A stretch of 64,000 nt of DNA, taken from contig CAIJRK010000047.1 of NCBI GenBank assembly GCA_903823025.1, positions 62,001-126,000 on the forward strand, written 5' to 3'. The notes under the pieces are model-generated. The model was not told the origin of the DNA, ran no database searches, and saw only the letters and a program-made list of their open reading frames with translations. The position numbers and the translations under genes were made by a program. Positions 8,929 through 17,795 of the stretch are shown here, piece by piece (the stretch's first letter is position 1; every line of letters starts with the position of its first letter). The stretch is from an uncultured beta proteobacterium. Its GTDB lineage: Bacteria > Pseudomonadota > Gammaproteobacteria > Burkholderiales > Burkholderiaceae_C.

Positions 8929-9855
8929 TTAACGCAGCCGCTTGATCAGGCTGGACGTGTCCCAGCGCTGGCCGCCCATGTGCTGCACATCGGCATAAAA
9001 CTGGTCAACCAGCGCGGTGACGGGTAAACGTGCCCCGTTGCGCTTGGCCTCATCGAGCACCAGCCCCAAGTCCTTGCGCATCCAGTCCACGGCAAAGCCA
9101 AAATCAAACTTGTCGGCCACCATGGTCTTACCTCGGTTGTCGAGCTGCCAGCTTTGCGCGGCACCCTTGCCAATCACGTCAAGCACTTGGTTCATATCCA
9201 AACCGGCTTGTTGGCCGAAGGCAATGGCTTCGCTCAAACCTTGCACCAGACCGGCAATACAAATCTGATTCACCATCTTGGCGAGCTGACCGGCACCACT
9301 GGCACCCAGCAGCGTGAAGGCTTTGGAGAAAGCCAGACCCACCGGCTGCACCACGTCAAAAGCCGCTTGGTCGCCGCCACACATCACCGTGAGTTGTCCA
9401 TTTTGAGCGCCCGCTTGACCGCCCGACACGGGAGCGTCCACAAACTTCAGGCCTAAATTTTTGGCCGCACCATAAAGCTCACGGGCCACGCTGACAGAGG
9501 CCGTGGTGTGATCTGTCAGCACGCCTCCGGGTTCCATGCCGGCAAATGCGCCGTCGGCGCCTAGCGTGACGCTACGCAAATCATCGTCGTTGCCCACGCA
9601 GCAAAAAACCAGATCGGCTTGTTGCGCGGCCAGTCGCGGGGTGGCTGCACGGTGGCCGCCAAACTCGGTGCACCAGGCGATTGCTTTGGCGTCGGTGCGG
9701 TTGTAAACCGTGACTTGGTGACCCGCCCGCGCCAAGTGCCCGGCCATGGGGTAGCCCATCACGCCCAGCCCCAGAAAAGCCACCCGCCGGGCGGGGGTTA
9801 GCGCATAAGTTTTAGCGTTGATATTGACGCTGACAGAGGTGTTGGTGGTAGTCAT
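8929..9855 (-). CDS. NAD(P)-dependent 3-hydroxyisobutyrate-dehydrogenase-family reductase
   Basis: The product (308 aa) belongs to the beta-hydroxyacid dehydrogenase group that includes tartronate semialdehyde reductase and 3-hydroxyisobutyrate dehydrogenase. The Rossmann motif is GLGVMGYPMAGHLARAG at about residues 28-45. The substrate loop is DAPVSGGQAGAQNG, and the catalytic lysine is expected in GAGQLAKMVNQ. Which hydroxyacid it uses cannot be told from sequence. It overlaps the end of pilU by 4 bases (pilU stop at 9852), so it is probably translated from the pilTU transcript although it has no obvious link to pili. Confidence 0.88.
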   Translation of the reverse strand: MTTTNTSVSVNINAKTYALTPARRVAFLGLGVMGYPMAGHLARAGHQVTVYNRTDAKAIAWCTEFGGHRAATPRLAAQQADLVFCCVGNDDDLRSVTLGADGAFAGMEPGGVLTDHTTASVSVARELYGAAKNLGLKFVDAPVSGGQAGAQNGQLTVMCGGDQAAFDVVQPVGLAFSKAFTLLGASGAGQLAKMVNQICIAGLVQGLSEAIAFGQQAGLDMNQVLDVIGKGAAQSWQLDNRGKTMVADKFDFGFAVDWMRKDLGLVLDEAKRNGARLPVTALVDQFYADVQHMGGQRWDTSSLIKRLR

Positions 9856-10988
9856 AGGATGGCAAAGTTTTCAGTCCCGGCGTTCAAGTCTTGTGCACTG
9901 CCGCGCTGGCTGTTGAGTTTGATCTGCAGGCGCAGGTCGTTTAAGGAATCTGCATTTCGCAGGGCATCTTCATAGGTAATCAGGCTGTTCTCATAGGCGT
10001 CAAATAGGGCTTGGTCAAAGGTTTGCATCCCAAGGTTACGGCTTTTCTTCATGATTTCTTTAATGCCGGATACATCACCTTTGAAGATCATGTCTGAAAC
10101 CAGCGGCGTGTTGAGCATGATCTCGACCACTGCCGCCCGACCTTTGCCGTCCTGCTTGGGAACTAACCGTTGCGAGACCAACGCTTTGAGGTTGAGAGAC
10201 AAGTCCATCAAAAGCTGTGTGCGCCGCTCTTCCGGGAAGAAGTTGATGATGCGGTCCAGCGCCTGATTCGCGCTGTTGGCGTGCAAGGTGGCTAGGCACA
10301 AATGGCCGGTTTCTGCAAAAGCGACGGCATGTTCCATGGTTTCGCGGTCACGCAGTTCGCCCATCAAAATCACATCTGGCGCTTGGCGCAAGGTGTTTTT
10401 CAGGGCGGCGCCCCAGCTGTCGGTGTCGATGCCTACCTCGCGCTGCGTCACCACGCAATTTTTGTGGGGATGCACAAACTCAATCGGATCTTCAATGGTG
10501 ATGATGTGACCGTAAGAATTGGCGTTACGCCAGTCCACCATCGCCGCCAGCGTGGTCGATTTGCCGGAGCCAGTGGCGCCCACCATAATGCACAGCCCAC
10601 GCTTGGCCATGACTACCTCTTTCAGAATTTCCGGCACGCCCAGACCGTCAATCGTGGGCACCGTCAACGGAATCACCCGCAACACCATGCCGACCTTGCC
10701 TTGCTGCACAAACGCGTTAACCCGAAAGCGGCCCAGACCGGCTGGCGCGATGGCAAAGTTGCATTCCTTGGTGCGCTCAAACTCGGCCACCTGACGGTCA
10801 TTCATGACTGAGCGCGTCAGCGCCAGCGTGTGCGCTGCGGTGAGGGGTTGGGGCGACACCTTGGTGATCTTGCCATCGACTTTGACGGCTGGCGGAAAAT
10901 CCGCCGTGATGAACAAATCACTGCCGTTGCGACTGCTCATCAGCTTCAAAAGGTCGTTGACAAATTTACTGGCTTGATCGAGTTCCAT
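9852..10988 (-). CDS. pilU: Type IV pilus retraction ATPase PilU
   Basis: The product (378 aa) is a PilT-type secretion ATPase working at the base of type IV pili to power retraction for twitching. Visible features are an N-terminal PAS-like domain, Walker A GATGSGKST, the Asp box IIDIEDPIEF-type segment (IITIEDPIEFVH), Walker B LMGELRDRETM and the His box GHLCLATLHANSA. Compared with pilT next to it, the C-terminus carries the longer PilU tail (QLKLNSQRG type). It is 26 bases downstream of pilT, so they form one transcript. Confidence 0.93.
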   Translation of the reverse strand: MELDQASKFVNDLLKLMSSRNGSDLFITADFPPAVKVDGKITKVSPQPLTAAHTLALTRSVMNDRQVAEFERTKECNFAIAPAGLGRFRVNAFVQQGKVGMVLRVIPLTVPTIDGLGVPEILKEVVMAKRGLCIMVGATGSGKSTTLAAMVDWRNANSYGHIITIEDPIEFVHPHKNCVVTQREVGIDTDSWGAALKNTLRQAPDVILMGELRDRETMEHAVAFAETGHLCLATLHANSANQALDRIINFFPEERRTQLLMDLSLNLKALVSQRLVPKQDGKGRAAVVEIMLNTPLVSDMIFKGDVSGIKEIMKKSRNLGMQTFDQALFDAYENSLITYEDALRNADSLNDLRLQIKLNSQRGSAQDLNAGTENFAIL

Positions 10989-11014
10989 GACTGATTCCTA
11001 AAAATGAGAAGCGA

Positions 11015-12058
11015 TTAGCCTGGAAAGTTTTCAGGGATTTTGGCTTTGGTACGCGCCTCGGCGGGCGTAATGAGGTTGCGCTTGACCAAGTCGGTCAAAT
11101 TTTGATCCAGCGTTTGCATGCCCACGCTGTTGCCGGTCTGAATGCTGGAATACATCTGTGCCACTTTGGCCTCACGGATCAGGTTGCGAATCGCGTTGGT
11201 GCCCAGCATGATTTCGTGCGCCGCCACCCGGCCTTGACCATCTTTGGTTTTGCACAACGTTTGCGAAATCACGGCCTGCAAGGACTCGGACAACATGGCG
11301 CGCACCATTTCTTTCTCGTCCGCCGGAAACACGTCAATGATCCGGTCGATGGTTTTGGCCGCGCTCGACGTGTGCAGCGTGCCAAACACCAAGTGCCCGG
11401 TTTCTGCCGCCGTCATTGCCAGACGGATGGTTTCCAGATCCCGCATTTCGCCCACCATGATGGCGTCCGGATCTTCCCGCAGTGCCGAGCGCAGGGCAGC
11501 GGCAAAACTCAAAGTGTGCGGGCCAACTTCGCGCTGACTGATCAAACATTTTTTGGACTCATGCACAAACTCAATGGGGTCTTCCACCGTCAAAATATGG
11601 CCGCATTCCGTCTCATTCAGAAAGTTGACCATAGCCGCCAACGTGGTCGATTTACCCGAACCTGTGGGGCCGGTGACCAGCACCATACCGCGTGGTTTCA
11701 ACGCCAGATCCGAAAAAATCTTGGGCGCATTCAACTGCTCCAGCGTCAGAATTTTGCTGGGAATGGTTCGAAATACGGCACCCGCGCCCCGGTTCTGGTT
11801 AAACGCATTGACCCGAAACCGGGCTAGACCCTGAATTTCAAATGAAAAGTCGATTTCCAGAAATTCTTCAAAAACTTTGCGCTGTGTGTCATTCATGATG
11901 TCGTACACCATGGAATGCACCATTTTGTGATCCAGCGGCTCCACGTTGAGGCGCCGCATATCGCCATGCACCCGAATCATGGGTGGCAGGCCCGCGGAGA
12001 GGTGCAAGTCAGAGGCCTTGTTCTTGACGCTAAAAGCTAGTAATTGAGTGATATCCAC
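11015..12058 (-). CDS. pilT: Type IV pilus retraction ATPase PilT
   Basis: The product is a hexameric ATPase that depolymerises pilin during retraction. It is 347 aa long, standard for PilT. Signatures: DITQLLAFSVKNKASDLHLS at the start, Walker A GPTGSGKST, Asp box LTVEDPIEFVHES, Walker B MVGEMRDLETI and His box GHLVFGTLHTSSA, and the retraction-essential AIRNLIRE motif. It is first in the pilT-pilU-reductase transcript and diverges from yggS, the same arrangement as in many Proteobacteria. Confidence 0.96.
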   Translation of the reverse strand: MDITQLLAFSVKNKASDLHLSAGLPPMIRVHGDMRRLNVEPLDHKMVHSMVYDIMNDTQRKVFEEFLEIDFSFEIQGLARFRVNAFNQNRGAGAVFRTIPSKILTLEQLNAPKIFSDLALKPRGMVLVTGPTGSGKSTTLAAMVNFLNETECGHILTVEDPIEFVHESKKCLISQREVGPHTLSFAAALRSALREDPDAIMVGEMRDLETIRLAMTAAETGHLVFGTLHTSSAAKTIDRIIDVFPADEKEMVRAMLSESLQAVISQTLCKTKDGQGRVAAHEIMLGTNAIRNLIREAKVAQMYSSIQTGNSVGMQTLDQNLTDLVKRNLITPAEARTKAKIPENFPG

Positions 12059-12093
12059 AAAGTCCCTTGTCGTTTGTTACGCTTACATTAATT

Positions 12094-12795
12094 ATGACCA
12101 TGATTCAAACCCATCTCCAAACCGTTCGTGCCCGCATGGCAGCGGCGTGCCAGGGCGCAGGCCGTGCCAGCCACGACGTAACCTTGCTGGCAGTTTCCAA
12201 AACCTTTGGCGCAGACGCCGTCGTTGAGGCCTACAGTGCCGGGCAAACTGCTTTTGGCGAAAACTACATTCAAGAAGCCGTCGAAAAAATAGCCCAATTG
12301 CGGCACTTGACCCAGCCGCCAATTGAGTGGCACTGCATCGGCCCGATTCAGAGCAACAAGACGCGACTGGTGGCTGCAAATTTTGACTGGGTTCACACCG
12401 TGGATCGGCTGAAAACCGCACAGCGTTTGAGCGAGCAACGGCCCGCTGATTTGCCGCCGCTGCAAGTGTGTATTCAAGTCAACGTCGATGGCGGTGACAC
12501 CAAATCCGGCGTGTTGCCTGCTGAGGCGCTCGCGTTGGCGCAGCAAGTCGCCAGTCTGCCAAATTTGCGTTTGCGCGGCGTGATGAGCATCCCCGAACCC
12601 GCCCCTGATTTCGCCGCCGCTTGTGCTATGTTCGCCCGTGTCAAGGCTGTCTTTGACGCGTTGAATGCAGAAGGTCTGGCGCTTGATACCTTGTCAATCG
12701 GCATGAGCGCCGATATGGAAGCCGCCATCCACGCAGGCAGCACGATGGTGCGCGTGGGCAGCGCTATTTTTGGTGGACGGCCTCGGTCTGTTTGA
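12094..12795 (+). CDS. yggS: PLP homeostasis protein YggS/PROSC
   Basis: The product (233 aa) is the conserved pyridoxal-phosphate-binding protein that buffers PLP; no enzymatic reaction is established. The TIM-barrel signatures are VTLLAVSKTF (PLP lysine), AFGENYIQEA, WHCIGPIQSNKT, LRGVMSIPEP and LSIGMSADMEAAIHAGSTMVRVG. The ATG at 12094 (or 12100) was preferred to an upstream in-frame TTG. It is divergent from pilT; the two start codons are 35 bases apart, so their promoters must overlap or lie in each other's coding region. Confidence 0.95.
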   Translation: MTMIQTHLQTVRARMAAACQGAGRASHDVTLLAVSKTFGADAVVEAYSAGQTAFGENYIQEAVEKIAQLRHLTQPPIEWHCIGPIQSNKTRLVAANFDWVHTVDRLKTAQRLSEQRPADLPPLQVCIQVNVDGGDTKSGVLPAEALALAQQVASLPNLRLRGVMSIPEPAPDFAAACAMFARVKAVFDALNAEGLALDTLSIGMSADMEAAIHAGSTMVRVGSAIFGGRPRSV

Positions 12796-12809
12796 GATTC
12801 ATAACACGC

Positions 12810-14429
12810 CTATTCATGGACTTGGGCCTTGCTGATTTCACCCGAACGCAACCGCGCAAAGTAGGAATTTGCCTCGCGCTTCACGACGGGCATCAACAGG
12901 TAAAGGGCAATGATATTTACCACCGCCATCGAGAAGATCATGGCGTCCGAGAAGTCGATTACCGCGCCGAGTTGCGCCGCTGCACCAATCACGACAAACA
13001 GACAAAAAACCAGCTTGAAAATCAGCTCGCGTTTCTTGCCCTCTCCGACCAGATAAGTCCAGGCTTTGAGGCCATAGTAAGACCACGAGATCATGGTTGA
13101 GAAAGCAAACAAAAGAACCGCCAAGGCCAACACATAAGGAAACCAACTCAGTCCTTGCGCGAAAGCCAGCGAGGTCAACTCAACACCGGCCACGCCACTG
13201 GTCGTGACGATCCGACCGCCTTCAATAAGATAGTTTCCAGTAGCTCCCTCCAGCGTGAGAACGCCCGAGATAACAATTACCAACGCGGTCATGGTGCAGA
13301 CCACAACGGTGTCGATGAAAGGCTCCATCAGGGAGACGACGCCTTCAGTAACCGGTTCCTTGGTTCTGACAGCGGCGTGTGCAATTGCCGCTGAACCCAC
13401 GCCAGCTTCATTGGAAAATGCAGCCCGCCTGAAACCCTGAATCAAGGCGCCAACAAAGCCCCCGGCGACGCCTAATCCGGTGAAGGCACCGTCATAGATT
13501 TGGCCAAAAGCCCAACCTATTTTGTCGTAGTTAATACCAATCACGATCAGTGCAGCACCGACATAAAGAATGCCCATGACCGGAACAATTTTCCCGGTAA
13601 TCGTCGCAATTGATTTGATGCCACCCACGATCACAGCAAATACCATCGTCGCCATGATCAAACCGGTGATCCAGCCGTTACCCGCCAGAACGCTGTTGGC
13701 ACCTCCCGTAATGTTGACCAACTGCGCATGGGCTTGATTGGCCTGAAACATGTTGCCCGCGCCCAGACTGGCGCCAATACAAAAAATAGAAAACAAAATC
13801 GCCATGAGTCGGCCACCGGGCAAACCGCGCTCGGCAAAGCCTTTGGTCATGTAGTACATCGGGCCACCCGAGACCGTGCCGTCTGCGTACTCATTGCGGT
13901 ATTTCACGGCCAGCGTGCACTCGGTGAATTTGGCCGCCATGCCGAGCAGGCCTGCAAGAATCATCCAGAACGTTGCCCCCGGGCCACCAATACCCACGGC
14001 CACCGCGACCCCGGCGATATTGCCAAGGCCAACCGTGCCTGAAAGTGCCGTTGCCAAGGCCTGAAAATGACTGACCTCGCCTTTGTCATTCGGGTCGGCA
14101 TAGTCGCCTTTGATCAGCGAGATGGAATGCCCAAAAGCGCTGACTTGAATGAACCTGAAATACAGCGTGAAGATAGTCGCCGCCACCACCAACCACATCA
14201 CAATCCAAGGAAAGTTGGTGCCGGGCAACGAGGCAAAAACCAGATGAACAAACCAGCCGGTAGAGGCGGCAAAGACGGCGTTGACCTTGGCATCAAACCC
14301 CTGTGTTTCCTGGGCTGAGACGGCGCCAGACATCAAGGCCAAAGTAAAAAATAATATCAATTCGGTTAGAAATTGCAAGGGTTTGTTTAGGTGTCGGCGC
14401 ATGACACAAGGTAACGGGGTTGTTGGCAT
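12810..14429 (-). CDS. Sodium:alanine symporter family (AGCS) transporter
   Basis: The product (539 aa) has about 11 hydrophobic segments and is an inner-membrane Na+-coupled amino-acid importer of the AGCS family. Signatures are SGTVGLGNIAGVAVAVGIGGPGA, MAAKFTECTLAVKYR, GGPMYYMTKG, RAAFSNEAGVGSAAIAHAA and STMISWSYYGLKAW. The N-terminus has an extra hydrophobic stretch ending in AVSAQ that looks like a signal sequence; a second ATG nine codons in is possible. The first ATG has GTGGAGTTCTT upstream. It diverges from an amino-acid-type ABC transporter, with which it may share control. Confidence 0.9.
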   Translation of the reverse strand: MPTTPLPCVMRRHLNKPLQFLTELILFFTLALMSGAVSAQETQGFDAKVNAVFAASTGWFVHLVFASLPGTNFPWIVMWLVVAATIFTLYFRFIQVSAFGHSISLIKGDYADPNDKGEVSHFQALATALSGTVGLGNIAGVAVAVGIGGPGATFWMILAGLLGMAAKFTECTLAVKYRNEYADGTVSGGPMYYMTKGFAERGLPGGRLMAILFSIFCIGASLGAGNMFQANQAHAQLVNITGGANSVLAGNGWITGLIMATMVFAVIVGGIKSIATITGKIVPVMGILYVGAALIVIGINYDKIGWAFGQIYDGAFTGLGVAGGFVGALIQGFRRAAFSNEAGVGSAAIAHAAVRTKEPVTEGVVSLMEPFIDTVVVCTMTALVIVISGVLTLEGATGNYLIEGGRIVTTSGVAGVELTSLAFAQGLSWFPYVLALAVLLFAFSTMISWSYYGLKAWTYLVGEGKKRELIFKLVFCLFVVIGAAAQLGAVIDFSDAMIFSMAVVNIIALYLLMPVVKREANSYFARLRSGEISKAQVHE

Positions 14430-14711
14430 AAGAACTCCACTTTTAAAGGAATTGTGAAAAGTTGTTTTTTATAATTTTTAAAACAACTTTGATTTTTCAC
14501 ATCAATGTTTATCATTTTATGTGCTTTAAAACCAAATAAAATTCCGGAAAACCCTGCCTAATAGCGAACCGCTCAATCCTTTTCAAGGACTAAATCCGCA
14601 CTCAAGTGAGGAGAAAAAAATATGTCAAAAATGCATAAAAACCAACATGCAGTAGGATAAAAGGCTTGCGGTGGACGATTTTCAGATCCGTTAACTTTTG
14701 TAAATTCAAAT
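14430..14711. promoter_or_regulatory. AT-rich divergent promoter region (symporter / ABC transporter)
   Basis: This 282-bp gap is clearly more AT-rich than the surrounding genes and must hold promoters for both directions. Two inverted repeats are visible. GTTGTTTT at 14461-14468 pairs with AAAACAAC at 14480-14487. TTGAT at 14489-14493 pairs with ATCAA at 14501-14505. The second looks like a degenerate regulator site, but the 7-base spacing does not fit FNR (4 bases). No coding frame is convincing here. Confidence 0.4.
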
Positions 14712-15560
14712 ATGAAAACACTATTTAAAATGCCCGCCGCCGTAGCTTTAATCGCTGCCGCTGCTATCGGAATCACAACGACGGCCAGCGCTGAAACTAC
14801 GCTGGAGCGTGTGCAACGCACCGGCGAGATTCGCATCGGTTATGCCAACGAAGCGCCGTTCGCCTACACCTTGCCCAGCGGGGTTGTGACCGGCGAATCA
14901 CCTGAAATTTCCAAAGTTGTTTTTGAGAAAATTGGTGTCACGAAAATTGATGCCGTGTTGACCGAATGGGGTGGCCTGATTCCCGGTCTGCTCGCCGGTC
15001 GTTTCGATGTCATTGCTGCAGGCATGTACGTCACACCCGAGCGTCTGACGCAGGTCTTGTTCACCGACCCGCATTACCAAATTGGCGACACGCTGCTGGT
15101 GGCCAAAGGCAATCCCAAAAAACTCAACAGCTACGCCAGCATTCTGAAAGACAGCAAAGTCAAACTGGCCATCATGTCGGGTACGGCGGAATACGCCTAT
15201 GCGCGTGATGCTGGCATTCCTGATAGCCAGATCATGCAAGTGCCCAACACTATTTCGCAGTTGCAAGCCGTGCGCACCGGGCGAGCACACGCCGCTGTTG
15301 GCACGCAACTGACGATGAAAGATTTAGCCAAGAAGGGTGGCAAAAGAGTTGAAGCCATCACTGATTTTGTGGACGATCCAGCGCACACCGGCTACGGTGC
15401 TTTGGCTTTCCGTCAAGACGATCAAGACCTGCGCGACGCGGTCAACACGGTGCTTAAAACGTGGCTTGGCAGTGAAGAACACATGAAGCTGGTCGCGCCC
15501 TTTGGCTTCGATAAATCCAACCTCACCACCAAAACTGTTCAAGACATCGCCCAGCAGTAA
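14712..15560 (+). CDS. ehuB: Extracellular solute-binding protein, EhuB-like
   Basis: The product (282 aa) has a signal peptide cleaved near TASA-E (residue 25) and a family 3 (amino-acid type) periplasmic binding fold: VQRTGEIRIGYANEAPFAYT, TEWGGLIPGLLAGRFDVIAAGMYVTPERL and MSGTAEYAYARDAG. The gene order binding protein - permease - permease - ATPase and the details of the ATPase point to the ectoine/hydroxyectoine uptake system Ehu rather than a polar amino-acid transporter. That specificity is a moderate-confidence inference from memory of the family. Confidence 0.7.
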   Translation: MKTLFKMPAAVALIAAAAIGITTTASAETTLERVQRTGEIRIGYANEAPFAYTLPSGVVTGESPEISKVVFEKIGVTKIDAVLTEWGGLIPGLLAGRFDVIAAGMYVTPERLTQVLFTDPHYQIGDTLLVAKGNPKKLNSYASILKDSKVKLAIMSGTAEYAYARDAGIPDSQIMQVPNTISQLQAVRTGRAHAAVGTQLTMKDLAKKGGKRVEAITDFVDDPAHTGYGALAFRQDDQDLRDAVNTVLKTWLGSEEHMKLVAPFGFDKSNLTTKTVQDIAQQ

Positions 15561-15572
15561 CAGGCCCACACG

Positions 15573-16229
15573 ATGAGTGATCTCTTGCCGCTCCTGCTGG
15601 AGGGGACGGCAATTACTATTCGCATTACCGCTTTGGCGGCGCTGCTGGCTGTGGCGCTGGCACTGTTTGCGGCGCTGGCCAAAATGTCGCCGTGGCGCGG
15701 GCTGCGCTGGCTGGCCAATATCTACATCGAGGTGTTTCGCGGCACTTCGCTGCTGGTTCAATTGTTCTGGCTGTTCTTTGTGCTCCCGCTGCCGCCGTTC
15801 AACCTGACGTTAACGCCGTTTGCGGTCGCCGTGCTGGGCTTGGGCCTGAACATCGGCGCTTACGGGGCCGAGGTGATGCGCGGGGCGCTGGCCTCTGTGC
15901 CACGCGGCCAGATTGAAGCGGCTATTGCGTTGAATATTCCGCCCCTGCATCGCTTTCTTGGCATTGTGTTACCGCAGGCGCTGGCCAAGGCGATTCCACC
16001 GGCTACTAATTTGTTGATCGAACTCCTCAAAGGCACCTCGCTGGTGTCGCTCATCACGCTGGCTGATTTGACGTTTCGCGCCAACCAGTTGGTGCAAGCC
16101 ACTTTTCGCACGGGTGAGATTTTTACGCTCACGTTGGTGATTTATTTCGTCCTCGCACAGATTATTAATCTGGTCATGCGCGTGTTGGAACGCCGCCTGA
16201 ATCGCGGCCTGAGAAGAGGGAGCATGTGA
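15573..16229 (+). CDS. ehuC: ABC transporter permease, EhuC-like
   Basis: The product (218 aa) is an inner-membrane permease of the His/Glu/Gln type with about five transmembrane segments. The EAA-type cytoplasmic loop is GQIEAAIALNIPPLHRFLGIVLPQAL, which contacts the ATPase. NIYIEVFRGTSLLVQLFWLFF is the family signature. It starts 12 bases after the binding protein and overlaps the second permease by 4 bases. Confidence 0.8.
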   Translation: MSDLLPLLLEGTAITIRITALAALLAVALALFAALAKMSPWRGLRWLANIYIEVFRGTSLLVQLFWLFFVLPLPPFNLTLTPFAVAVLGLGLNIGAYGAEVMRGALASVPRGQIEAAIALNIPPLHRFLGIVLPQALAKAIPPATNLLIELLKGTSLVSLITLADLTFRANQLVQATFRTGEIFTLTLVIYFVLAQIINLVMRVLERRLNRGLRRGSM

Positions 16230-16891
16230 TGGACAAGCCCTTTTTTGACTGGCAGTTTGCCTGGCAGATATTGCCCGAGTTGTTGCGCGCTTCCGTGTAC
16301 ACCCTCGGTATCACTTTTGTCGCGTTTGCCTTGGCGTTGGTGCTGGGGCTGGTGTTGGCGGTGATGCGTCGTGCGCCGCTGCGTATTTTTTCGTGGCCGG
16401 CCACAGCGGTCATTGAGTTTGTTCGCAGTACGCCGCTGCTGATTCAGTTGTATTTTCTGTTCTATGTGATGCCGGAATATGGTCTGGTTCTATCAGCCTT
16501 GACTGCTGGGACATTAGGTATTGCGCTGCACTACGCCTGCTACACCGCCGAGGTCTATCGGGCTGGTTTGAACGCTGTGCCGCGTGGTCAGTGGGAAGCG
16601 GCCAAGGCGTTGAGCCTGAGTCCGTGGGCGGCCTATCGCGGTATCGTGCTGCCGCAGGCGATTCGTCCGATTATTCCTGCCTTGGGCAACTACCTGATTG
16701 CGATGTTCAAAGACACGCCTGTGTTGTCGGCAATTACCGTGGTCGAACTCATGTTACAGGCCAAGAACATTGGCTCGCAATCCTTTCGCTACATCGAACC
16801 GATCACGATGGCCGGGTTATTTTTCCTGATTATCAGCATCGTCGTCGCGCTACTGGTACGCAAGCTCGAAGCGTATTTACGGATGCCTTAA
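16226..16891 (+). CDS. ehuD: ABC transporter permease, EhuD-like
   Basis: The second permease (221 aa) of the same system has about five transmembrane segments and a cytoplasmic loop GQWEAAKALSLSPWAAYRGIVLPQA. VIEFVRSTPLLIQLYFLFY is the hallmark of polar-amino-acid/compatible-solute permeases. Its ATG overlaps the stop of the first permease, so both membrane subunits are coupled and probably made in equal amounts. Confidence 0.8.
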   Translation: MMDKPFFDWQFAWQILPELLRASVYTLGITFVAFALALVLGLVLAVMRRAPLRIFSWPATAVIEFVRSTPLLIQLYFLFYVMPEYGLVLSALTAGTLGIALHYACYTAEVYRAGLNAVPRGQWEAAKALSLSPWAAYRGIVLPQAIRPIIPALGNYLIAMFKDTPVLSAITVVELMLQAKNIGSQSFRYIEPITMAGLFFLIISIVVALLVRKLEAYLRMP

Positions 16892-16906
16892 AGGATTAAA
16901 AAATCT

Positions 16907-17683
16907 ATGACTTCTCCCCTGATCCGATTTAGCGGCGTAACCAAACGCTATGGCGCGCTGACCGTCCTCGACCACCTGGACTTGGACGTCGCGCCCAACG
17001 AAAAAGTAGCCATCATCGGCCCCAGCGGCTCCGGTAAATCCACTTTATTGCGCGTGTTGATGATGCTTGAAGGCATCAACGAAGGCGTGATCGAAGTGGA
17101 CGGTGAGCCGCTCACCCACATGCAGCAAAACGGCGTTCTGGTGCCCGCCAGCGAAGGCTATAAGCGCCAAGGCCGCCGAAAAATTGGCATGGTGTTTCAA
17201 AATTTCAACCTGTTTCCGCACATGACGACATTGCAGAACGTGGTTGAAGCACCGGTCAAAGCCTTGGGCCTCAGCAAGAAAGAAGCGACCGAGCGCGCTG
17301 ATGAATTGTTGGAGATGGTGGGCTTGTCCGACAAGCTCAAACACTACCCGTCGCAACTCTCCGGCGGCCAGCAGCAGCGCGTGGCAATTGCCCGTGCGTT
17401 GGCCATGCGCCCGGAAATCATGTTGTTCGACGAAGTCACCTCGGCGCTTGACCCGGAACTCTGCGGTGAAGTGCTGAACGTCATCCGACGTCTGGGCGAC
17501 AAGCACAATCTCACCATGTTGATGGTGACGCACCAAATGGGCTTTGCCCGTGAGTTTGCTGACCGCGTTTGCTTCTTCTCTGAAGGAAAAATTGCCGAAC
17601 AAGGCACGCCGCAAGAAATCTTTGGTGCGCCACAAAACGAGCGTACCCAGTCGTTTTTGAGTGCGGTGATGGACGCGACCTGA
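16907..17683 (+). CDS. ehuA: ABC transporter ATP-binding protein, EhuA-like
   Basis: The ATPase (258 aa) drives import. It shows Walker A GPSGSGKST, the Q-loop MVFQNFNLFPHMT, the signature LSGGQQQRVAIARALAM, Walker B IMLFDEVTSALDPEL and the H-loop MVTHQMGFARE. An insertion of about 20 residues before the Q-loop (EPLTHMQQNGVLVPASEGYK) resembles EhuA and is one reason for the ectoine assignment. AAGGATTAAAAAATCT lies before the ATG. It is the last gene of the four-gene transport operon. Confidence 0.78.
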   Translation: MTSPLIRFSGVTKRYGALTVLDHLDLDVAPNEKVAIIGPSGSGKSTLLRVLMMLEGINEGVIEVDGEPLTHMQQNGVLVPASEGYKRQGRRKIGMVFQNFNLFPHMTTLQNVVEAPVKALGLSKKEATERADELLEMVGLSDKLKHYPSQLSGGQQQRVAIARALAMRPEIMLFDEVTSALDPELCGEVLNVIRRLGDKHNLTMLMVTHQMGFAREFADRVCFFSEGKIAEQGTPQEIFGAPQNERTQSFLSAVMDAT

Positions 17684-17718
17684 ACGCCTGCTCTAACGCC
17701 GTCCATTCACGCGCTATC

Positions 17719-17740
17719 GCTCCGGCCTGAACGCCGGAGC
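17719..17740. repeat. GC-rich hairpin after the transport operon
   Basis: GCTCCGGC at 17719-17726 pairs perfectly with GCCGGAGC at 17733-17740 across a 6-base loop. There is no T-run after it, so it may be an mRNA-end stabiliser or a weak terminator rather than a classical intrinsic one. Confidence 0.5.
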
Positions 17741-17795
17741 TTGACAGCACTTCAGCAGCCTCCCGGGCAACCCGGCTTGCTGTTATTGTCAGCGC

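Noticed and set aside
14489-14505. FNR/ANR box
   Set aside because: The half sites TTGAT and ATCAA are 7 bases apart; the consensus needs 4.
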